Source of the DNA: Siphonodentalium dalli
Lineage: Eukaryota; Mollusca; Scaphopoda; Gadilida; Siphonodentaliidae
Direction of reading: 5' to 3'
Assembly (NCBI GenBank): GCA_032622095.1
Contig: CP136067.1
Location: 128,251,030-128,315,029, forward strand
Length of the DNA stretch: 64,000 bases
Under the pieces are notes generated by a model. It did not search any database. It was not told the DNA's origin and saw nothing but the letters and a program-made list of their open reading frames with translations. Position 1 is the first letter of the stretch. Every line of letters begins with the position of its first letter. Positions 19,998 through 30,219 of the stretch are shown piece after piece. The translations under genes were made by a program, and so were the position numbers.

Positions 19998-21311
19998 GCA
20001 ACTATATAGCTTAGAATGTTATGATTATCTGCATAACGTTTTATTTTGTATGTTACATGTATTGCGTGCGAGCATGTGGTGATTGTTTTCATTGTGTGTT
20101 TTATGTATGCACATGTATTTACTGTTTGAATGTGTATGTTCAAATATTCAGCACAAACCACCGGGTCGTTCTCATTTGTGAATGGTGTATATATGTTTTC
20201 TCATGTCCCATGAATACACGCCGATAACATTACTTACTTACAACTAAGACAAGTATGAGTAATAATCATGGAACGCCCCTCAATGTTTGTTCCCTGCTGA
20301 ATAGGAGCCCGAGTTGTCTATATACGATGACTTTCTGCGTATGTAAAGTCAATATAATAGCCTTTGCCGTACTTGCGAAAAATGTAATCCTATGTCATTT
20401 CATACATGTAAAACTCCATAATCCACCAGGTTTATGGACAAAGTAGTACACTTGTTTTTGTATGGTTCTATTTTGTGAATACATACATAATTAGCGTGCT
20501 ACCAGCATCTCTCTGCAATTTATGCTACGTTCAAATGTCTCCAAAATGTTGTCCAAATTATAACAGCGACCATAAACCGTCTCCTGACATTGAGGTAGCT
20601 TAGCCATAACACTTTTACATTTATATTCCCATGTCAAATTTGAGTCACTTGACTCGCGGGAGCAAAGTGGAAATAAGGCAGTAGTATGAGCCTATAAACT
20701 GTGCTATACTGGTCATTATGGCTGAAAAACTCACAATCGCGAGTAGGGTACCCTTTGCTCGAGTCACAGTAGCGAACAATTGAGAGCGCTCTTCTTTTTT
20801 TTATCTTTTTTTTTTTTTTATCTTTTCGCATTATGTTTTGGATACGAAATGATGGACACTCTTTATCAGAGACCATCATCATCATTTTTGCGAGACTGCC
20901 CAAAATTTTAAAAGGGTTAAAACTTATTTATAGTCGATAACTCAGACGACATAAATTTCGACTCAGTATATCATATAAATTCATCTGAGTCGAACAGGAC
21001 TGGCCGGAAAGATATTCCAGACTTGGGGATATACCAGGAAATTCCTTGTTTTGATTGGAAGCGGTACCAGAAACCGCTAACCCCGATTGGCTAACCGATA
21101 ACAGCTGCGCGTGTCCCGTAAAAATAGCTCAGGTGTCATCAAAAACACGTGTGTATATTGATCTAAATTTAAATACTGGGCGGAATAAAGTACGAGGTAA
21201 TAATTATTCGTGTACTAATTACAAAATGCTGCAACGGAATTAAAAGATAGATATTGCGTGTCTCTCCTGCAAAATTGTCAAAATCATCGATACGAGGTTT
21301 TGGAAGCTCAC
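19998..21311. other. Intergenic, no supported gene
   Basis: No supported exon. Poly-T/A tracts at 20795-20825. Confidence 0.45.
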
Positions 21312-21565
21312 CGACGATATGCGGATTTCCCGATGGAAATATCAATTAGCGCGCTATATTCTCCACCCATAAAAAAACACAACGCCGTGACATATCCTAT
21401 CAGCTGAAAAGACGATAAACCCAAAATGAAAAACCATTGAACTATTCCAATGATGATCCAACCACATTCTGACGCTGAATTGATAATGTCCGCATGTTTA
21501 CATTCATCATAGGTTACCCATAATCTCGACTTATTAATATCGGCTGAATCGACGGTAAACTCCAT
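21312..21565 (-). CDS. Putative first exon of a small membrane protein
   Basis: 84 codons plus 2 nt. The ATG (AGAGTAATGG context) is followed by an acidic/polar N-terminus, then two hydrophobic stretches: about residues 35-55 (GWIIIGIVQWFFILGLSSF) and 58-72 (LIGYVTALCFFMGG). A strong donor CG|GTGAGC at 21311 precedes the in-frame stop, so I end the exon there (phase 2). Downstream exons would lie at lower coordinates and I cannot place them. The family is not recognised. A shortened decayed copy of its end seems present at 21712-21765. It may be a real exon or a chance frame in repeat-rich DNA. Confidence 0.35.
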
Positions 21566-21637
21566 TACTCTTGTCTACTTTCTAAACTGTACTCTGCACT
21601 TACCACGTAGCAAATATCACGTGCCTTTACATGTACG

Positions 21638-21765
21638 TGCATGTAATGCATATTAGAACGTGGATATAGCGTTTCTTGGAATCATATTCATGCCAGATAA
21701 TCCATATCATGTCGGTTTCCCCGATGGAAATAACCATTAGCTGAAATGACGATACATCCCAATAA
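21638..21765. repeat. Direct repeat flanking a MITE, copy 1
   Basis: GAACGTGGATATAGCGTTTC... TGGAATCATATTCATGCCAG is repeated at 22651-22700 (AACGTGGATATAGCGTTACC, CTGGAATCATATTCACGCCA). The pair flanks the composite MITE. Confidence 0.6.
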
Positions 21766-22093
21766 ACACTTAACACTTTCATGACGGGAGCTTCCTGAAA
21801 TTTTGCGAGAACCCTGTGCCAATGCTTTCTCTTTCACATGCGAGTCGACCAGAGGTCGCCTCGCATATATAAGAGAATGTATTGGCCTAACAAATTATAT
21901 ATATATTTTTTATAATTGTTAAAAAATGTAAGAAAAGATGAAACCAAAAATGATAAAAAAAAATGTTGGAGAATGTAAGAAATAATGATAAAAATTTATA
22001 AATGTGAGAACAAAAATGATAAAAAAAATATGATAGAATTGTCAAAAATGTAAGCAAACATGCTAAAACAATGATAACATTGTTAATTGTGGT

Positions 22094-22322
22094 ACTGTAC
22101 ACTAAATCAGACCATTTATGGGACCATCTCCTTTTATACTCAACATATATTAATATATGCAAAAAATGCATGAATCTTCAGCCATGGAATAGTGAAAACT
22201 ACACCATATTTGCATCGTTCACAGCAACATATGAGTGTATTTCGCACTAATTCATGGCTCAAATTCATTCATTTGTTGAGTATAAAAGGAAATGGTCCCA
22301 GATATGGTCCGATTTTGTGTAT
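22094..22322. repeat. Foldback MITE, nested (related to 29673-29999)
   Basis: Arms ACTGTACACTAAATCAGACC...TTTTATACTCAAC and GTTGAGTATAAAAGG...TGGTCCGATTT. Homologous to the element at 29673-29999. Confidence 0.7.
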
Positions 22323-22509
22323 AAAAATGATATAAATTGTTATAGAATGTAAAAAAAAAAGAAAAAAAAAACATTGTTAGGCCAATGCATTCTCTTATAT
22401 ATGCGAGCCGACCATAGGTCGCCTCGCATATATAAGAGAATGCATTGGCCTAACAATGTTTTTTTTTTTCTTTTTTTCTTACATTCTATAACAATTTATA
22501 TCATTTTTA
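22323..22509. repeat. Perfect ~187-bp foldback with poly-A/T arms
   Basis: AAAAATGATATAAATTGTTA... on the left pairs with the complement to 22509, centred on the GCGAGCCGACCATAGGTCGC hairpin. Nearly every base pairs. Confidence 0.8.
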
Positions 22510-22575
22510 TAAGAGAATGCATTGGCACGGGGTTTTTGGTGTTGCACCAGCACAGCTTCCGTCATAAAAAAATTA

Positions 22576-22789
22576 GCTATGTGAAATATACACTGCAATT
22601 CAAATGCAGCAGATAATACTTAAATGCATGTAATAACTAAATGTATTATAACGTGGATATAGCGTTACCTGGAATCATATTCACGCCAGAGAATCCCTAT
22701 TATGTCGATTTTGTATTCCAGCCCAGGAGTCTTAACACACTTCTGTGAGATGGATTGAGGAATAGACACACACCGCCTCTTATCTAACA
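22576..22789. repeat. Direct repeat flanking a MITE, copy 2, and spacer
   Basis: 22640-22700 repeats 21650-21712. No gene. Confidence 0.5.
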
Positions 22790-23110
22790 AAAAAGGTGAA
22801 TTGGGGGAATTCTATCCTACGTACGATCCAAATCTCAAAAGAAAAATAAACAACCAGTCCGCAAACAACCAAACATTGATAATCAATAGAAACAACCTGG
22901 GAAGAATGTGATCTCCCTGCTAATCCTATATCCGACACAGACCCGATATTGTTTAATCTCCGTTCTCCCGAGGTGTGGAATTTCCTATGCAATGGTCCCT
23001 GTCTACACGCGTTCAGTGGTCCGCAGCTTTTTCTTGCAGCAAACTTGCTGTTCATGACTCTTACAACACGAATGGTGTGTTTCGATGGCCAATGATAACA
23101 TTGGATGTTC
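22790..23110. repeat. Three-copy local repeat, copy 1
   Basis: ATCAATAGAAACAACCTGGG, CTAATCCTATATCCGACACA and GTGGTCCGCAGC blocks recur at 24240-24480 and 24770-24970. Reading frame is not conserved among copies, so it is treated as non-coding. Confidence 0.6.
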
Positions 23111-23439
23111 AAAGTAACGATAGCAAACAAATATCAATGAATTGAAGGCCGATTACATTGATTATTTGTCCCCACTAACGTTATGTTTTAGGATATTGGC
23201 TGATATTATGATATGGAAAGAAAAATAAAAATAAAAACAAATACAAAATAGAACACTATTTCCAAGTCAAAACTCACTAATAATGCCACACAAATAGTGG
23301 CATGCTGTAACTTTAGCAATAGATATGACCAAACGAAGGTTACACTTTTACCTGTGTTTTCTTATGAGAAATATGTATATTGATCCTTATCTTATACCGG
23401 CTTGATGTTATACTGAGTATTACATTTTAGCTATATCTT
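23111..23439. other. Spacer, partly repeated at 24480-24740
   Basis: AAATAAAAATAAAAACAAA and GACCAAACGAAGGTTACACT recur near 24580 and 24680, so the repeated unit extends here. No gene. Confidence 0.5.
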
Positions 23440-23890
23440 AAAGCCACATGGCGATTTGTGCTCAAACATACACATAATATTATTCGCTTTTGATTTGTTT
23501 TCAGTATCGAAGTAGGTCGATAAATATCTGAACTACCTTTCGACGAGCATTATGTAACACAAAACGACGCATTGAAGTAATGAAAAATACAACTGTGAAT
23601 ATGGTGTTTTTTGTACCAAACCAAAATAGCCATTTGCACGACATGGAACAGAAAAGAGCGTTCCGGTAATCTATTCCTGACATGGTAGCAATAAAGAGCG
23701 TTTGTCTGAGTTCTGGCGAAAAGTTAAAAACGGCTGAAAAATGTCTGTGACTTTGGCAAGTGTTTTCCAGAGGAATCAGAGCACATAGAGCCGGTATATC
23801 AATAGTTCGTTTATGTATCGACATATCGTATCAGTCGCTCCAAATTACGTAGAAAAAAAGGTTCGAATGAGCCATTTCGATTAACTATGT
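23440..23890 (-). repeat. Dispersed ~400-bp repeat, copy 2 (inverted)
   Basis: Reverse complement of 14478-14860: GCCACATGGCGATTTGTGCT, AAATAGCCATTTGCACGACA, TGGAACAGAAAAGAGCG. The 107-codon minus frame across it is therefore doubtful. Confidence 0.6.
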
Positions 23891-24239
23891 GAATTATACA
23901 TCAAGGACTATGCTCGTTGTGACCTTTCACCTTACGAAGTAGGCTGTTAATGATTAATTAATGACCACGTGCAACGGGAATTACTCTTCGAAATGACTAA
24001 ACTAAAAGGTTGTTTTTGTCTCAAAGCTGACATAAATTTGGCTTTATTTGCCCATAAATAATGATGTCGGGCGGCGTAAGATAAATGCAACAATAGCATA
24101 GTGCGATTTGAGATGATTCTGTGATATCTCAACACACATCTAAAAACACACTATGTTATTATCGTACATATATAACTCGAGCAGTATATATATTTCTAAA
24201 TAATATAGCAAATGTTACCACCCAGAGACCAATATTAGT
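23891..24239. other. Intergenic, no supported gene
   Basis: Nothing recognised. Confidence 0.4.
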
Positions 24240-24480
24240 CAGACAATTGGAATCAATAGAAACAATATGGGAAGATTGTGAGATCCCTGCTAATCCTATA
24301 TCCGACACAGACCCGATGTTGTTTAATCTCCGCGCCCAGAGATGTGCAATTTTCTTTGCACGATCCTCCTCCGCACGTGTTTAGCGGTCCGCAGCAAACA
24401 GTTTCCGCAGAAAACAGATGCGGTTCGCTGGTCAATGATAACATTACTTGTTCAGACAAACAAATATCAATGAAGTGAAG
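24240..24480. repeat. Three-copy local repeat, copy 2
   Basis: Shares CTAATCCTATATCCGACACA and GCGGTCCGCAGC with copies 1 and 3. Its minus frame is Cys-rich (CCGPLNTCGGGSCKENC) but the frame breaks in the other copies. Confidence 0.6.
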
Positions 24481-24769
24481 GCCGCTTAAATTGGACAATT
24501 GTCCTCACTGGAGTTTTGTTTTGTAGGATACTGGCTTTTTAAAACATAAACTAATATTATGATAATGATATGGAAAGACAAATAAAAATAAAAACAAACA
24601 CAAAATAAAACAATAGTTTCAAGTCAAAACTATAAATGCTACAAAAAAGGGGAATTTTGTAACATTATAGCCATTGACATGACCAAACCAAGGTTACACT
24701 TTTATCTGTGTTTTCTTGTGATAAATCTGTATATAGATCCATATATCTCGAGCAACATGGATTCCTATT
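24481..24769. other. Spacer of the local repeat
   Basis: Continuation of the repeated unit (see 23111-23439). No gene. Confidence 0.45.
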
Positions 24770-24970
24770 AACCAACATTAGTCAGACAATTAATCAATAT
24801 AAACAACCTGGGAAGAATGTTTATTCCCTGCTAATTCTATATCCGACACAAACCCGATATTGTGATATCTCCGCGCCCGAGATGTGGAATCTCCTCTACG
24901 TGGTCCCCGTATACACGCATCCAGTGTCGCAAAAACAATTCCCGCCGCAAACTTGCTGTACGTGACTTGT
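24770..24970. repeat. Three-copy local repeat, copy 3
   Basis: AACATTAGTCAGACAATTAA, AACAACCTGGGAAGAATG and TATATCCGACACAAACCCGA. Truncated on the right. Confidence 0.6.
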
Positions 24971-25402
24971 ATAGCCGACTTTTATGCAAGGACCCACTTC
25001 GAGGGGATTTAGTCCCCTTCCATGACTGAAGTTACCTGCCTTATTAACCCTTACATGACCGGAACTTGCTGTGCCAATGTAATGTATATGGATTAACATG
25101 TACATTATGCTCATATCTGGACATAATATTTTCTGGAAATAATTATCAAAGTGATATGAATTTATTACATAGATTAATGTTTCCGGAAAGTGGTGATCTA
25201 CATGCACATTAACGCTCCTTTCTATTATCGTTTCTTGGGGTAAAAAGGAGCAAAAATAAATTAATATTTAAGTTTAGTTTTCTTTGGGATAATTTTGGTA
25301 CCAGTCTTGAATCGCTGAATTTGTGTTTTGAACATGTGGCGTGTCGTTTAAACGAGTTAAAGATAAATTTTAAAATATATAAGTTTAAATCGACTGCGCC
25401 TG
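24971..25402. other. Intergenic, with a possible MITE end
   Basis: TTAACCCTTACATGACCGGA near 25045 resembles the left end of the TTAA MITEs, but no partner end is clear. No gene. Confidence 0.4.
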
Positions 25403-25667
25403 TTTAACCATTTCGCAACTGAAGCTTTCTGAAATTTTGCGATAAATCTGTGCCATTGGATTCTCTTATGTATGCGAGTCTCCCATAGGAAGCCTCGCAT
25501 ATATAAGAGAATACACTGGCCTAACGTTATTTATCTTTACCATGTGAGCCAGTGCATTCTCTTATATATGCGAGGCTTCATACGGTAGACTCGCATATAT
25601 AATGTAATGCACTGACACTGGGTGTTTAATGCTGCACCAGCGTTAGTTCTCGCCATGAAAGGGTTAA
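25403..25667. mobile_element. TTAA MITE with two internal hairpins
   Basis: TTAACCATTTCGCAACTGAA left end and CGCCATGAAAGGGTTAA right end. Two hairpin modules (25455-25530 and 25548-25617) of the shared type enclose CTAACG..CATGTGAGCC. Confidence 0.7.
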
Positions 25668-26272
25668 CTAACGTATGGGGATACTGATCGACCTAGCTTG
25701 TGGAAGTATTATATATATTTTTTTTAAACCAAAGTATCCAAACATTTAGGATGCCAAATTACCAATTATGGGTAATACTAGCCAGGTTCAGCCACACGTA
25801 CATGTAACGGGTATCACTATGGTATTGCTATGGATATACACTTGGCGGGAAAAATCGTGATTTTACGGTGCCAAGGCTACACGATTTGAGATATCGCCCC
25901 AACTTGTACTGGAAGTAGAGACATGCGACATGGCGACTGTGCCACCGCCGATTTGCTTAGTTGGCTTCGACCAAAACATATATTTTCGCGCAGACACATA
26001 TTATGCTCCTACTGCCTGAGGAACTTATAAACATATTGGATTATTCATCTTTGCTACATGCTTCGTGTCCTACACGTTGGACTCAAAACGTCTAAACGCG
26101 TGTGCCGTGTACGTGCAGATACCCGAGTCAGGTGACTTCCATTGGCAATGACACCACACGTTACATGTTATATGCACATGTGTCTGAGCCTGACTAATGG
26201 TTCTATATAACAATGCTGCACTTTTAATATTTTAATTTAATTTCAGTCCATTTTATTCAGGACAATAGGTGA
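25668..26272. other. Downstream flank of the fibrinogen-domain exon
   Basis: No coding frame. On the minus strand AATAAA at 26252-26257 lies about 16 bp past the stop codon of the neighbouring exon and is its likely polyadenylation signal. Confidence 0.5.
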
Positions 26273-26910
26273 TTACACTTGGGGGTGGTGCACCATCATA
26301 TACACCCCCAACTTGGTATCCATTCCGAATACTCCACCTGCTATACCCGGCCAACCCCCGAGATCGATTCCGTTGTCAGGAAGATGTAGGTTATTTGCGG
26401 TGCAGTTATTGGCAAACCACCAACCGCTGTTAGTATCAGCTGCGCAGTTATTACAGTCCTTATCCTTCGTGCAAAATTGTCCATCATTCAGTCCGCTTAA
26501 GACAAATCCGTCAGCTAAGGGTTTGGTGCCCCATGCTTTGTAATTCGTGTAGTGCATTTTAAATTTGTTTTTATCTGTGTCCACACAGAATTCATCGTAA
26601 TAAGCCTGCTTGAAACCAACCCCTACGCTTAGTTTGCACGATTTGTCTTTCGGAAGTAGGTGTATATTGTCCAATCCAAGGAAGGCCTCGGAACGGATCA
26701 CTCCAAATCCCTGTCTATACTCAGCCCATGTCCGATCGAAGCTAAGCTGTGGTGTGTTATTCCATCTGTAGTGTTCTCCCCTTCTCAGCAGGAATGTCCA
26801 GCCGCCCCAATCGAACTCACACCAGACGGGGAATTCAGCTTTCTTCGTATCAGGTTGTACCATAAGCTGACCCTGGCCCGTGTAACCAGCCGCATGAGCT
26901 TCAGAGCAGT
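26273..26910 (-). CDS. Terminal exon of a fibrinogen-related domain protein
   Basis: About 211 codons ending in TAA. The exon opens DCSEAHAAGYTGQGQLMVQP, the usual start of a fibrinogen-related domain, then CEFDWGGWTFLLRR, FDRTWAEYRQGFG, FLGLDNIHLL, FCTKDKDCNNCAA and GWWFANNC. These are the landmark motifs of FReD lectins (ficolin, tenascin C-terminus, mollusc FREPs). A minus-strand acceptor CCAACAG|AC at 26910/26911 gives a phase-1 exon start; an in-frame TAA just upstream shows the frame cannot extend. The C-terminus is unusual: the expected lysine/arginine-rich strand is replaced by GGVFGMDTKLGVYMMVHHP. The domain usually binds acetylated sugars outside the cell. A signal-peptide exon on the same strand at 38512-38565 could belong to it, unproven. 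Polyadenylation signal 26252-26257. Confidence 0.85.
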
Positions 26911-27466
26911 CTGTTGGGGATTCAGAAACTTAAATACATTAACCACGGATCATACTGGTCGGAAAAATCTTTTTGGCCAATTTCAGAATTTGTTTTGCCA
27001 TTTTTCAGATATTTTTGCCAAATTTAATAATAAAAATATGAGATTATCAAGAAAAACAGACACTAAAACCAAAATATAAAGAAACACACACAAAACTAAC
27101 TAATACATTTCGAGTTGGAAAAGAGTGATAACAGAAATGAATCGCCTTCATGATCTTAATTTGTCACAAAAAAAGCAGTATAAAGTATCATACTTTTGAG
27201 AAGCAGGTGCGAATATTGATAAGTTGTTATTTAAACACAGACGCTCAACTGCTGACTATCTGTTACCGAATTAAGGTTCATCTGTATACCTGGTAACTTG
27301 AGAGGGGGTTGCTGGTTTGCTGGTTGCTTGAAACATTTTGGTAAAACAGTATTGGCCAATCTAAATGTTCTTTGGCCATTTTCCAAATAAATTGGCCACC
27401 GACTGTGTAAACCCTGACTTAACACCTTAACACATTAACACATTGACAACTTAACACCTTAACAAT
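26911..27466. other. Intron or intergenic DNA upstream of the FReD exon
   Basis: Holds a poly-pyrimidine/acceptor context next to the exon and a short AACACATT/AACACCTT microsatellite at 27418-27474. No further exon identified. Confidence 0.5.
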
Positions 27467-27732
27467 TTAACACATTGGCCCTTCGATGACTCTAGTTTCC
27501 TGATAGTTTGCGAAAAACCTGTGTCAATGCATTCTCTTATGCATGATCCCATATAGAGATCCTCGCATATATAAGAGAATACATTGGCATAACAATACTT
27601 ACCTTGACCCTGTAAGCCAGTGAATTCTTGTATATATACGAAGCTCCCCGTGGGAGACTCGCATATAAGAGGATGCACTGGTGCAGGACATTTAATGCTA
27701 CACCACCGCAGCTACCGCCACGAAAGTGTTAA
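27467..27732. mobile_element. TTAA MITE with two hairpins
   Basis: TTAACACATTGGCCCTTCGA left end, GCCACGAAAGTGTTAA right end, two decayed hairpins (27525-27592, 27606-27680). Same organisation as 25403-25667. Confidence 0.6.
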
Positions 27733-28011
27733 TGATTTGACCAAAGGACTGCACAACATGGACAACAATAAAACTCAAATTGTATAACATAACATAAGTA
27801 TATCATAACCATACATGTAAGCCCATTAGCAGAAAGGTTTGATAGCCAATATATTGGATTTCAAACGAGGAAGTTTTAACACATGTATAATTTGTTCAGG
27901 CGCACGACAAATTCAAATGGTGGTCTTTGATAAAAACGTCAGATAATTTCGTTTCCAGAAATTGGTAGATAATAAAGAGTGTTTACAAATACGATCGCCT
28001 GTATACTCGTA
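27733..28011. other. Spacer
   Basis: No feature recognised. Confidence 0.4.
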
Positions 28012-28425
28012 TTAACCCTTTACCCAACAGAACGGCCCTGTGCCAATGCATTCTCTTATATATGCGAGTCGACCATAGGTCGCCTCGCATATATAAGAGA
28101 ATGCATTGGCTTAACATATTAAAAATTATAAAAATGTAAGAAAAAAAGATAAAATTGTTGTAAGAAAAAATGGTAAAAAGTGTTAAAAACAGATTTTTTT
28201 TAGGCCAATGCATTATCTTATATATGCGAGGCGACCTATGGTCGACTCGCATATATAAGAGAATGCATTGGCACAGGCCATAACTGTAACCATCACAATG
28301 TGGTCAATGAACCGGTTCCAATGATATCCATAGTTGTATGGTGTTATTGAGACAGACCGAAGATATTTTAGGCTGTTGAAGCTTTATTTGGGCGTTTTTG
28401 GCCGCTTTGTTGGGTAAAGGGTTAA
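28012..28425. mobile_element. TTAA MITE with two hairpins, best preserved
   Basis: TTAACCCTTTACCCAACAGA at left and TTGGGTAAAGGGTTAA at right: TTAA target duplication with CCCTTTACCCAA inverted ends. Internal hairpins at 28043-28111 and 28203-28273. Confidence 0.8.
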
Positions 28426-28535
28426 ACGTAAAACTGGTCGATGCTTGTGCGAATTTTGGCGACTCCTGTGCCATGTGAATGATGGTGATTACAATTGTTA
28501 TTAGTTAATTTCGCTGTGCCCGGTAAGACTTAAAT
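28426..28535. other. Spacer
   Basis: Nothing seen. Confidence 0.4.
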
Positions 28536-29661
28536 GATTACACCGGTGTATTTTTTCTCAGTCAGTATCGGTGCCGCTAATCCACTGAGAACGTTGCAGA
28601 AAATATTTATGTGAAAAGCCGCCCGTATCTGAAGTTATGGCTATTCATGCGATTGGATATTGCATTATGGATTATGCAGTCTGAATCGTTAATCTTCCTT
28701 CATGTGACGTCATATGAGGGACTACTAGCGACACATTTCAAAATTGAAAGCCCGTTGCAATTGGCTGTTATCTAATGCTTGTTTATACAGAATCGGCTGG
28801 ACCATCGGAACTAAAAAAACATACATATGGGTAACTTGACCAGGAGGATCTTATTATATAGGTCATGTTGACATCAGTGTCTTATAGCGTCGTGCTACCT
28901 GTTGTAAATGGAATCAGGATAGAGGTGTTAGACAGTTATTTAAAATCAACCACCAATTTCCCCACATATTTTCTGGAATGATAATAAACGCTTTTTTTAT
29001 ATTATCAGTTAATCTGACCTCAAATGTATGTAAGTAATGATATATTCTCAGTCCAGCCATTATTCATGGATGGAACATGGCACGATGCGCCTATCGCATG
29101 TCATTCCCTTGGTCAGGAGGCCAGTGTAACAATTTCCCTACACAACGAACGCTCTTTATTGTTGATGTATGTCACATTTAAGTCGTCTGAGGTTAACAAC
29201 ATCTATATCATGACACTTTAAGGTTCAATGTATCCACGTGTTGCAATTTCAGCGACCAGATTGCAACAATGTTGTGTATATAATTAGTTATGTAATGTAA
29301 TTTATTGTTAGTGCCCCTTTAAGACATTTGATGTCAACGTACGGGGCCTATCTCACAAGATTTCCAGGATCAAATTACTCATATATGCAAATATAAATAA
29401 ATAAATATAAACAATCAGTAGATAAAAGTCAAATGCTACACCCTTTCATGTTTGACGCCGTGTGTCGCTAGTAGTCCTTCTGTGACGTCACATGAAGGAA
29501 GATTAACTATTCTGACTGAATAATCCATAATGCAATATTCAATCTCATAAATCGGCATAACTTCAGTTACGGGCGGCTTATCACACCAAGCGTTTCGGCA
29601 ACGAGCTCAGTGGAGTAGCGGGCATCGATAGTGGCTGCGAAAAATTACACCGGTGTAATCC
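28536..29661. mobile_element. Element with ~200-bp terminal inverted repeats
   Basis: 28536-28735 is an imperfect reverse complement of 29462-29661. Both ends carry GATTACACCGGTGTA, itself palindromic, and inner matches such as CCTTCATGTGACGTCA and GGGCGGCTTATCACA/complement. The 0.7-kb interior has only short frames, so it is non-autonomous; superfamily unknown. Confidence 0.7.
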
Positions 29662-29672
29662 TATAAGGAGTA

Positions 29673-29999
29673 CTGTAAAATAAATCCGGCCATTTATGAG
29701 ACCATCTTTTATACTCAACAGCATATTATGCAACACATGAATGAATTTGAGTCATTGATCGGTGCAACATACATTCGTGTGCTCTATCGATGATGCAAAC
29801 TAATTAGTAGTTATAATGAAATGAACTTATAGCTGGAGTCATATATTCATTTCCTTTATAATCACCATGTTATACGCATCATTTATGGAGCACACGAGTG
29901 TATTTTTGCAGTAATCCATGGCTCAAATTAATTCATTGCATACATTATGTTGAGTATAAAAGGGGATGGTCCCACAAATGACAGGATTCAGTGTACAGT
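29673..29999. repeat. Foldback MITE (related to 22094-22322)
   Basis: ACTGTAAAATAAATCCGGCC / complement near GGATTCAGTGTACAGT. Arms share CTTTTATACTCAAC, CACACGAGTGTA and ATGGCTCAAATT features with the nested copy. Confidence 0.7.
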
Positions 30000-30137
30000 T
30001 TAAAGCTGAGCATTGGCTTGGGAGAGTTAAACTAATTTGTTGTAAAGTCTGACCATGCTTCACGGACTTATGCCTTTTTGTCATGAATATTTGTCTGTGT
30101 TTATGAACTCTTTCTATTATAAACATTTTGCATCTAT

Positions 30138-30141
30138 CGAC

Positions 30142-30219
<78 letters not shown>
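30138..30219. repeat. (TA)n microsatellite
   Basis: About 80 bp of TA dinucleotides with one AGCT interruption at 30177. It directly abuts the 3' end of the minus-strand LINE and may be its tail. Confidence 0.95.

Larger units (their letters stand above)
21770..22575. mobile_element. Composite TTAA MITE with nested elements
   Basis: Left end TTAACACTTTCATGACGGGA. Internal hairpin of the shared type at 21819-21890, a nested foldback at 22094-22322, then a long perfect foldback at 22323-22509, and a right end near CAGCTTCCGTCATAAAA. The AT-rich interior makes the 94-residue hydrophobic minus frame, which is spurious. Confidence 0.65.

Noticed and set aside
21887-22171. 94-codon hydrophobic minus ORF
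   Set aside because: AT-rich MITE interior; Phe/Leu richness comes from poly-T.
23501-23824. 107-codon minus-strand ORF
   Set aside because: It lies over a three-copy dispersed repeat whose other copies do not keep the frame.
24253-25207. Cys-rich minus frames suggesting PAN-like exons
   Set aside because: The frame shifts between the three homologous copies, so the cysteines are not conserved.
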